Source: Azorinus chamasolen
Taxonomy: Eukaryota; Mollusca; Bivalvia; Cardiida; Solecurtidae
Length of the DNA: 64,000 bases
Assembly (NCBI GenBank): GCA_963576725.1
Contig: OY755252.1
Location: forward strand, 25,812,722 to 25,876,721
Direction: 5' to 3'
The translations under genes were made by a program, and so were the position numbers. Shown one piece after another: positions 34,345 to 46,300 of the stretch; position 1 is the stretch's first letter; every line of letters begins with the position of its first letter. Under the pieces are notes generated by a model. The model made no database searches. It worked only from the letters and a program-made list of their open reading frames with translations, and had not been told where the DNA came from.

Positions 34345-37300
34345 CTGTAAAACACGGTCACAAATGTACAAAAGCACAAATCTTCAGCAAAACCACCAGG
34401 CACACAATGCAAGGAAACACGTGTCGTAAGTAAAGCAAGATCCACAAGTACAGAGACACACGCAAGTAAAACAAAACATCCAATGTACATAAACACATGT
34501 CATAAGTTAATCACGCTAACAATGTACGGAACACATATCATAAGTAAACCAGGACTCACAGTGTACAAAGGCAAACGCCCAGTCAATGATCAGGGTCTGA
34601 TTTGTTTGTGTGTGATATAATATAGGTACGATTTTAGTTTCTGCCATGGCCAAATAGTACTGCGTCCATGAACTATTATAAACAATACATGTAATCTATT
34701 TAAAATTCATGATGTCATTATTTCTTACATAATTATTCATGGAGTAAAGGGTTAAGCCACCACCTGCCTAATAGTACATAAATACTTTTCTACTAGAATT
34801 CCAATTCCGGTTTAGATAGGTTTTACTGTATTGCATACAGGTTGACTAAGATCAGATAAGATCAGGTATGCCAATTGTCTGATATCGAATCAAGCTTTAA
34901 GTGTTATTGATAATTTGGAAAACGAATTGATACAGGAGAGTGTCGCTTGCAATACGTGCAACTAGTGTTGGGAATCAGACCCAGACGTGTTACTCGATCG
35001 TAGGCACATGCACGCGATCGGGTAAAAAGCACAATTTAAGTGTAATGTAGCGGGCTTATTTGAATTTGGGTAATGCCGATTATCGGTTTAAAGGTTTACA
35101 ATAAATGTATATCCAGACGAGACTCTTTGTTTAAAACATAATACCTTATAAGGGTAAAAATATTTTAAATCTTAGAGAACAAAATGATTCAATTTGACAA
35201 ACAATGTGTAAAACCTGAATCCGATGTTTGGTATTGCCTATCTTTTATTCGTTTACTTGACTGCATGGTCTCCATAAGGTTATTATAAATCGTCAGCGAT
35301 GGCCTGTCCTTCGTTTATCATCACGTCGGCGCCTTCACGATGTGATCGCCTAGTATTGTGATTCTATAATCGGCATACCACTTGTGCAACTCTTGGAATA
35401 AGTTGAAAACTATTCGTACCTGCATTCTTTTGACTATTGTATGATAATCGTTGCATGTTTAATATCTAAATGAGTCGGCAAACAAGCCTGTCTTATCAGG
35501 GCAATGCTTATAAAGCTTTTTAGTTGAGTCTGTGTTGAGAACGAACTCAGACTCAACTCAAAAGTTTTATAAGCATACTATTTGCTGAGTTAACCACACA
35601 CATACACACACATTCGCAGCATGTTGAAGATTGAATTATGAACCCACAAAATTATATCTTACAGGTACATAATATATTTCAAAACCAAACACAGAATTTC
35701 CAAGTTGTGTATTTCAGAGAGTTGTCTATAAACGAGTGAAATCAAAGGAATTTGTGTCAAATTGATTTTCTTATTCATATGCATCTAAAATCTCATATGT
35801 GTTAGATTTCGTTTTTTCGTATGACCTGAATAAAGTTGGTTATATTAACACGTCCAATAACGTTGGTTTGACCCCTCACTGGATAATGTTTTTAAAAGTA
35901 GTTAAACTTTCAGCTGACATCATGTTTGAGAGCATGAGAATAGTTAACCCTTCGCTTGCTATTCACGTCAACATACCTACCTATAAATAGTGAAGACCCA
36001 GATGAGACAGCTCCTGCAGGAGCTGTCTCATCAGGGTATGCACTATTTACAAGTTGAGTGTGCAACCAGTGCACTCCACAGCAGTGGTTGCACAGCGAAA
36101 TACTTGTACACAGTGAAGATATATGTAATTATACAACAGGGCATGGGTTAAGAAGGAGAAATGTATTTTAAAATTCAGCAAGAGAATAGTTAAATATGAA
36201 TTATTACTAGCTTGATTTAAAAACGGACCAAACAAACATACCTTCACAGATTTGACAACAAGTCCATTAACAAATGCGTGATCGACTACGTAATTATCAT
36301 CTTCTTCGTTATAAAGGTTTGTTTTCTGTGGACAGAGCGTGCACTTCCCCGACGTCTTTGTATAGAATGCCTGGCTGAGTTGGCTAAAACTGGCTAAAAC
36401 AACAAAAGAAATGTTTGCTACAGTAGACTCTCATCTGTGAGCATGTTGTGTAAATATCTGGCAATAGAAAACGTCTCCATCGATTTTCAAAATTGTTTTA
36501 ATTGCATTTCTTTTCTAAACAGCGAGTGAGTGGGTGAGTGAGTTGGGTTTTATGGCACTGCGGCACTGAATATGTCATATAGCGCCGATGAATGATGAGA
36601 TGAAATGAGATTGTTTAAGGAAGTTGATTTCGGCTAATCTCATTCGCTGCGAAGCAGCTCATGAGATCAAAACCACCAACTTTTAGTTCTAAACAAAGCT
36701 ACAGATAAAGGTGCCCACCCAAATACTAAAGTCGTCATTTCTCCATCTAACCATATACTGTGACCACTCTTTAGAATCGTCATTTCGAGACTATTCCGAA
36801 GAGTGGTCACAGTATAGGGTTTGGTGGAGAAATAAAGGAGATATCCTTAAAAATGCTTCAATTTACGCATTCTATCTGGACCAATAGGTATACGTTGCGT
36901 TTATCGACCCCCCCCCCCCCAAAAAAAAAATAAAAAAATAAAAAAAAAAATAAAAAAAAATAAAAATAAAAAAATGTCCTTAAACAACATCCAAACACCA
37001 TACCTTTTCATAGAACTATTTTCATAAACCCCAACAAAAAGTGTACTATAGGTAATCAACTCTTCTTTCATTTTCTACAGAAAACTCACACCCTCTCGGT
37101 TTTCATCTCATTTATCCAACAATTTTCAACCGATTTTAACAAAATAGGTACCGACTGTTAGAGAAATGAATATTTGTTACGGGAATACTACTGCTATTTC
37201 GATACTTTCCAAATCGCAATAAATATCCAACCTCAAACAGCCATCAAGTGAAAATCGGAAGACTTATGATTGCACTGTTTCGGTATATTTTATAACACGA

Positions 37301-40300
37301 CGCCTCATTGGTCTACGGCGGAGGTGTGTCAGAGTACAGCTTACAGCTTACCAATAAGACGTCGTGTTACAAAATTCTCGGTGCATGACCCAAGATGGTC
37401 GCTGCTTGTCAAATTCAAAATATCGCCGAGAAAAAGGTTCGCTATGTTTCTTATAAAATAATTTTGAGACATTTAGCGTGGAGTGTGACATTATTTTATA
37501 GACTTGAGACGACTGTTGCTAAGAAAGGTGTGTTCATCGGGTTTTAACCCTTCGCTTGCTATTCACGTCAATATACGTACCTGCAAATAGAGAAGACCCA
37601 GATGAGACAGCTCCTGCAGGAGCCGTCTCATCAGGGTCTGCACTATTTACAAGTTGATTGTGCAACCAATGCACTCCACAGCAGTGATTGCACAGCGATA
37701 TACTTGTACACAGTGAAGATATATGTAATTATACAACAGGGCATGGGTAAAAAAGGAAACATGTGTTTTAAAATTCAGCAAGCGAAGGGTTAAGTATAAA
37801 TATCGGCCTTGTAGACAGGTGGCAGCTTAATGTCGAGTGAAAGCTCTAGGAGCTTTTTGCATGACTTTCACCTTGCATTAAGCAGCCACCGGCCTTAAAG
37901 TATCTTAACTATTCTCTACTAGAACTCCGGTTTAGAGAGATTTTACCGTATTTTGTTGCAGTTATAGCAATACTATATTACCTGGGAAGAGTGGTTGAAT
38001 ACCGTCTCTTCCCTGCTGACCAGTGCTGAAATCCCCTAACAAGAGAACTTTGGGTGTGGTACCAAACTCGTTTGCAAGGGTGGAAGCCTCGAACTCGTTT
38101 TGTTCTTCATAGGAAGCAAAATCGCTCATAAGGTTGACTGAAACAAATATGTATGTAACGTTAAACATCTCATTAACATAATTATTCTATAACATTTTGT
38201 TTCATTGGTATGCCTTTGAAAGATTCCCCTACTACGGTCAGGCGGCTTGTTTAGGATCTGGGTCTGCTTTGCTTAATATTCAGGTAAGACATAATGACAC
38301 AATGAATATTGATACGCTGAGGTTTTGTAATGGTATAATTATGAAGTATATTTGTGTTTGGCTACGACAGAAACTGTAGAGTCAGATCTATATACAGTAA
38401 AACCCCGCTAATGCGACCACTTAATGAATAAACATGGCTGACTTTATAAGCAGGTGGTTGCTTAATGCAGGACAAAAGTGATGCAGAAAGCTCCTAGAGG
38501 AGCTTTCTGCATTACTTTTGTCCTGCATTAAGCTACCACCTGCATCTAGCACCCAGAATTATACCTCTTTTAGGTGGTCGCATTAGCGGGATTTTACTGT
38601 AATTCCATAATCAAACAGACCAGACCAGATCAGACAGCTCTAATGCTAACCGCCTGATCTGGGACTTGTATCTAAAAATGTGGGTGTCAATTTGCTATCA
38701 AACGGCGCATAAGGGCGGTAAAATGTGCAAAGGGGTATCAAAAGGTATCAAAATGCTTCGAAAATGCGTCAAAATAAACCAGAAGGCGACAAAAGTAGCT
38801 AACAGGCGTCAAAAGTAGTCAAAAGGCGCTAAAAGGCGATCAGGGGCGACAAAATGCGTGTGTATCCGGTTAAGGATTACCGTACTACATTTGTCTATAT
38901 GCAAACTCGAAAATATGTGGAACATTAATTGCGGCAACTTTGAAGTTTGAAATATATTTTATAAATCGATTGGAGACTTTGTGGATCTAAGAGTTCACTA
39001 ATAGAGACGATAACAAATATTAAATATTAAAACCATTTTGGGAAAACTCCGCCCCACCCCGATACACCTCATACCATTTTGTGTAATGTTCTTTTCCCAA
39101 GTCTGGAGCGCAGTGCAATACTCCTGTAACTGCATATATGGGGCCAAAAAAATCATGAAATTGGCAGGAAGGTTTGCATCTCAGTTAGGCGCCAAGTAAT
39201 TCGACATCTCATTAACCCTTACAACGCTGACTTTTCAAATGAACTATTCCAAAATTCAAACAGGTCAATCTTATGGTGAGTATTTAGGGATGTTTCTAAA
39301 GAAAAGTGTAACATGACAAACAGTGCAGATCCTGATGAGAGGGCTCCTCTAGGAGCCCTCTCATCTGGGTCTACACTGTTTGCAAAGGACATTAATGACT
39401 CGTGTCCCGCACTGTAATGGTTAAGATCCAAACTGTTTTACATTCGGAGAGTGAATTTGGAAAGAAATCGAAGAAAAAACCCATTGTTTTCTGAATAAAA
39501 TAAGAGAACAAATTTGTCAAATTTATAGATTATAGATCTTATAGGGTGTAGATAGAATAGTTTTGCGCCAAGTCCTCTGTATATGCTGCGTATTACATCG
39601 CGCACATGGTGCTTACAGTGTTGATACGCTGCTCAACTCATTCTCTCCTAGGCTATTTTAGACCCAACCTCTTTGAATAAATCTACCGTAAAGGAGCATT
39701 AACTATAGAAAAGACGAGTTTTAGAATTGTGTAGTCTTAAAACCATTGTGATAAATAGAGCATTTGCTCATAATGCTCTATTTATCACAATGGTTTCAAA
39801 ATGTGAATTTTACAGAGGCGCACAAATGCGTCACTAGTGGATAAAGTGTTAATAAATTGTGTATGTGACGCTTACATTATTGATAAGCTGCTTATTAGGG
39901 GAGTAAATGTACAGTCGGCTAAGCGGTCATTCGGACTCAACTAGATTATAACTAGGTACTTTACTTATTACATTGCGTATATGCTGCATATTACATTGCG
40001 TATTTAATGGTTACATTGTTGACAGGCTGCTTATTATATTGTTACACGTACATGACGTCAATGATGTAATTCCTAATCGTGATTGCGACTTTAGGAGCCG
40101 TTTGACCTGGATCTGCTCTGTTCTGTTATACACTTTCTGACATGATCACAATTTCCTGTGTTTACATGTCACTATGAAGATCCTCTAATTATCATTCTTG
40201 ATGCCATTATTTCTGACATGAATATTGATGAAGAGAAGGGAAACTGAATTAGGGTATACAGTGGAACCTGTCTTAACCATTCGCTTGCTATACACGTCAA

Positions 40301-43300
40301 TATACCCACCTGTAAATAGTGAAGACCCAGATGAGACAGCTCCTGCAGGAGCTGTCTCATCAGGGTCTGCACTATTTACAAGTTGATTGTGCAACCAGTG
40401 CACCCACAGCAGTGATTGCACAGCGAATTACTTGTACACAGTGAAGATATATGTAATTATATAACAGGGCATGGGTAAAGAAGGAGAAATGTATTTTAAA
40501 ATTCAGCAAGCGAAGGGTTAACCCATTCTCTCCTAGGTTATTTTAGACCCAACCTCTTTTAATGTATCTACCGAAAAGGAGCATTAACTAGAGGAAAGGA
40601 AAAACATAAAAATATTTATGTAACAAACATATGATATGACATCATTAATATTAGTCATATAATTTTTTAAAATAGAACATGAAAACAGACAAGGTTGGTC
40701 ATGCCTGAAACTGTATAACCAGATCTGTGTGATTTCATAAGCAAACAGAGCAGACCATAGGAGCCGTCTGACCCGCGTCTACTCTGTCTGCAAAGTAAAG
40801 TGATTATTCATTTATTTATGTAAGAAAACCCACCCAGATATTCTTTTGGAACCCATTCATATTTCATGTATGTTGAGAGGACACGGCAAACAAAATATTT
40901 GCTGTTATATACCATTGACATTGGTGAGTACAAAAATCAGACCCTGATCAGAAGACTCCTTCAGAAGCCCTCTGATCTGGGTCTATACTATTTGTTTATG
41001 TCCCTTTTTAAGAGAAGCTGGGCACAACAGTGTTACGCAATCACCTGTTCTTATAGCTACTCATATTTATTCCTAAACCACTCTCCCGGTTACCGCGACC
41101 AGGTTCCATGCTTATAAACCTTTTAGTTGAGTCTGAGTTCGTTCTCAAGTTTTTGATTGATCAGATTTGAGCCAAAGTCAAATCTGACCAATCAAAAGCT
41201 TGAGAACTCAAATCTGACCAATCAAAAGCTTGAGAACGAACTCAGACTCAACTAAAAGCTTTATAAGCATGGACCCTGACTGGCGGATATTTGTGAGATG
41301 TTGAGTTACTTGGCGTCTGATCAGGAGCCAAACTGTTAGATCAGGCGGTAGTAAAGCATACATTATGACTGAATGGGTAAATAGTTAAAATTGCTCCTGA
41401 TCTAAACTTTTAGCACAGTGGTACAATAGTTAACCCTTCTCTTGCTGAATTTTAAAACACATTTCTTCTTCTTTACCCATGCCCTGTTGTACATGTATAA
41501 TTATATATATCATCGCTGTGTACAAGTATTGCGCTGTGCAATCACTGCTGTGGAGTGCACTGGTTGCACAATCAACTTGTAAATAGTGCAGACCCTGATG
41601 AGACAGCTCCTGCAGGAGCTGTCTCATCTGGGTCTTCACTATTTACATATAGGTATATTGACGTGAATAGCAAGTGAAGGGTTAAGATATCTCTATGTAT
41701 AGGGAGAAGAAGTTTAATCCTTTACTCCATGAATACTCATATCCGAAATAATAGCATCATGAATATTAACCCATTTGCGCCCACCATCCCATATATGGGA
41801 CGTAGGCAAACAGTGTAGACTCTGATCAGACGCCGCATTATGCATCTTATCTTGACCTCTGGGTTAGTGTTTTCACAGTAAGGATACTTACACTCTGGGT
41901 AGACATCACTCGGCTTACTGAGTTGGGTACACACTGCCTCTAGCTTGTTACCAACCTACAAGGTACAGCAAAGCCATTCTGTAATCCCCAATCAATCATA
42001 ATAGTTAACTATCCATAATCAGTACAGTTGAAAGTTATCTTTCTGCATGATGTTCATCCTGCATTAACCCTTTCCCTGTTCTAGTATGCTTGCAAATGAG
42101 TGAAAGGCGTTTGTATGAAGGAAAGAGTTGAGCGGTTATCTGTCTTAAACCTTTACTCCATGAATATTTACGAATGAAATAATGACATCATAAATATTAA
42201 CTCCGAGCTTTAATGTAAGGTGTTGAATAATACACGACGAACGTACATGTATTATAATGCGTGGTGTTTCCTGCACGAATATTCATGGTGTCAAGACTTA
42301 AGAGTGGTCACAATAGAGGGGTTCCGGACCAATACCCAGAAATATCTTTATTTTTGACTACTGCGATTGGCAGTGATAATGGTTTGTTTTTTAAACATGA
42401 CCTGGTTAAGTCGATAATCAAAGACAGGATTAACAAGGTTGCTTTTGCGCGGTTTTATTTGAGGAATCCAGATCAAGATATGTACAGTAAACCCCCTCTA
42501 AATCGAAATACTACAGAGAATAATTTAGATACTTTAAGGCAGGGGGCTACTTAATGCAAGGTGAAAGTCATGCAGAAAGCTCCTACAGGAGCTTTCTGCA
42601 TGACTTTCACAATGCAAAAAGCTCATCTACTCTAGGAGATTTCTGCATTACCTATGTCCTGCATTAAGCTACCACCTGCATCTAGCACCCATAATTATAT
42701 TATACCTCTTTTAGGTGGTCGCATTAGCGGTGTTTTACTGTATGTATCACATCCCTATAGCGGTTCATTCCATTATTCCGCGCGTTCAGAATTATCTTTG
42801 TCTATTTATGGAACTCAAAACTGGTATTGTTGTACTATACTGGCTAAGGGCTACGTGCATATACAGTAAAACCTCTCTATAACGACCACTTAATTACATC
42901 AAGTATTTTGTGTTAAAGGCAGGTGGCTGCTTAAAGCAAGGTTAAAGTAAAACAAAACGCTCCTATAGGAGCGTTCTGTTTTACTTTCACCTTGCTTTAA
43001 GCAACCACCTGCCCAAAATACCAACTAATTAACACAATTTAGTAGTCGTTATAGAGAGATTTTACTGTAGTATATAATTATGGTCAAATTGGCTGACCAT
43101 TTCAGTAAAGGTGACTATATAACAAAACATATTTCCTTTACCTGTGTAGTGAGTTACGCAAATAATATACCGATATATCAAATTTACAGTAAGAAATGAT
43201 TTGTATTTTCATCAAAACGTTTCTGTTTTCTGAAATCAGGAGAATAAGGTCTTATAAGTGCCGTTTGATCAAGATCTACTCTGTTTGCATATGCGTGAAA

Positions 43301-46300
43301 ACACGTTTATGCGAAGGAAAGGTTAAAACAAGTAGTAACTAAGGGACTTTCTGCATTGTTGTCGGCACTACATTAAAGCGATTGTCTCTACTTTAAACCC
43401 TTTTCCTGTTGTATATTCATGTAGGAGATAATAACACCATGCATATCTATTAGCTAAATTATTATACTGGATGTACACAGAATGTTTTGGTAATGACAGA
43501 AACTGTAGATTCAGATATACATGTATTATAATTTCATAAACAGAGCAGACCCTGATCAGAGGGCTCCTATATAATCCGTCTGCATTGGTCTTTTCCGTTT
43601 GCAAATGCCTCAATAAAAGCGTTTATATAAGGGAAAGGGTTAAAAATGCCTAACAATTACAAACATCATTCGTTTATTTGCTGAAAAGAAGTTTATTGCA
43701 AGAAAACAATCGAACTATAAACTGGAATATTATAGAACGTTTAAGAAAATGCATGAGCTTGAACAGTATCTTGACAAAATAAAGAATGATTCTTTAAGAA
43801 AGCTCATTTCTCGATTTCGACTGAGTTCTCATTGTCTTGAAATAGAAGTTGGTAGGTATAATGGTACTGATAGGGATATGCGTTGATGTAAAGTGTGTAA
43901 TCAACATGTCGTGGACACTGAATATCATTTTCTTATGTGTTGTCCGAAATATAAGCAGCTGCGCTCTGAGTATTTGGATATCACCACATGGCCTTCGGTG
44001 AATAAATTCGCCTCAGTTATGCAATCAACAAATACTAAAACTATGATTAGCCTTGCGAAGTTTATAAAAGGAGCCTTTAAAATTCGTTGTAATGCTCTAC
44101 AAATTTAGATTGTTTTGCCAGTGCAATTTAGAGAATACAATATGATATTTTATTCCACTACATCTGTAATACTTTCTCTGTTACTCATGACGTAATATAA
44201 ATAACATTATTATATACATGTCAGTTTCTGCAGTAAAATACGATTGTATTCGATTATGCAATACAACCTCTGTATCTGAATAAAATAAGTTAGAATACCG
44301 ATGTTCTTTTGTGTTCTTTTATTAAAATATGTAAATAATAAATGGAATATTACACGATATATATGACGATATGAAAAGTTGTGGTTGTTTGTCCGTGGTA
44401 TTCTCACTCGACGAGCAACCCTTCATATCGTCACTTCGTGTAATACTCTCTATTTATTATATACATGTCAGTTTCTGCAGTAAAATACGATTGTATTCGA
44501 TCATGCAGTACAACCTCTCAGATAAAGTTTCTGTATTGCACGAGCGTGCAATACAAGGTCCGTATTTTCATGTCGAAAAGTGGGCCTACTTTCGCTCGAC
44601 AATAGCCGTAAAATTCCGTGACGCACCGGAGACGCGTCTACTTTTAGTAACGCAATGTATCTGAATAAAAGGAGATAGAATATTGATGTTCTTTTGTGTT
44701 ATTTTATTAAAACAGGTATATAATACATGGAATATTACACGAAGTAACGATAGGAAGGGTTGTACCACATCCGTGGTTGTTTGTCCATGGTATTCTCACG
44801 AGCCGCACCGCTGCTAGTGACAATACTACTGCCAAACAACCTCTCATGTGATACAACCCTTCCTATCGTCACTTCGTGGAATATTCCCTATAATATGCTG
44901 TTTCTGCTATGGAAACACATTTCCTTGTTCACAGTGTCATTACAGTAGAACCTGTGTTTAGTGGCTATCAAAAAGGGGGTCTAAGTATTGGTATGTAAGA
45001 CAGATGGTAGCTTAATGCAGGTCAAAAGTAATGCAGAAAGCTCCTATATGAACTTTCTGCATTACGTTCGCCCTGCATTAAGCATCCACCTGCTTATAAA
45101 GACTCCTATGTTCAATAAATGAATGGCCGCTTAAGACATGTTCTACTGTATCGATGTCATTTATTCAATGTACGTACAGTCGTTCTATTTTACTTGAGCA
45201 TGAATTCGTCAGTTAGAGTTCCAACGGTCAGCCAGTTAATCTGTAAATAGTTCCTGTCGTCTCCTACTTCATTTTCGGTGTTGTTATATTTTCTGGTACT
45301 TCGGGATCATAAATTGCAATGCTTTTTGTTATGAAAACTGAACATCGCTTAATCTGTAAATAGTTCCTGTCGTCTCCTACTTCATTCTCAGTGTTGTTAT
45401 ATTTTCTGGTACTTCGGGATCATAAATTGCAATGCTTTTTGTTATAAAAATTGAACATCGCTTAAGTCGGTGCTATGAGACGTAAGTAGTGTTGCACTGT
45501 AACAGATTCAGTAAAACTTAGTCTTCGGTTTCTCTTTTAGCATGGCTACTTTTGCTTTCGAAGGATCTCCTACCTTCAAAATTTAGTCACATTTGCAAAC
45601 AGGTCCACGAAGTTATAAAACTTAAAACGACATCTGAACTAAAAACTCGCTTTCGTTTTCAGATACTCATTTGCTTTTTGCTGGGCATATTGTTTTTCGT
45701 CAATGTTTGGTTGTTCCATGTAAAGGTAGGTTCCCACTGCCGATCAGATCAACTCGAACAAGCCCGGCCAAATGATCGGGGACTGGTCTGGCTCGCTCGG
45801 CAGGAGTGATCGGAGAGGTCTCCCTTGGTCGGCATCGCTCGGACTCCCTACACGAATATTTTTGGACATGTCAAAAAACAAACTCGGATAGAGATCGATT
45901 AGCCACGCGTTCGAGAAGCGATCGGGAAGCGGTCGGGTATTGATCGAGTAGAAGGTCGAGTTGATCGGGAGACAATTGTGTTGATATCTAATGCGATCGG
46001 AATGAAGTCATTTATCCACTCCGTACCCGATCATCTCGATCTCTACTCGAGTAATACCCGATAGACCCAAGTACGACCATGGCGACCTGGTTGGGTAGAG
46101 TTCGAGCAGAGGTCCAGTTAGCTGGGTAGAGATTGTGTAGGGATCGTATCTGGGTCGAGATGATCAAGCAGAGATCGGAGTTGTTGCTGAGTTGACGTCA
46201 TGGAGTAGTCGTGAATGATCGCAAGGGGGTCGTGTATGATCGAGTGGAGGTCGCGAAGAACTCGTGCACATGTCTTCGGCCGAGCTTGGTCGGGGAATTT

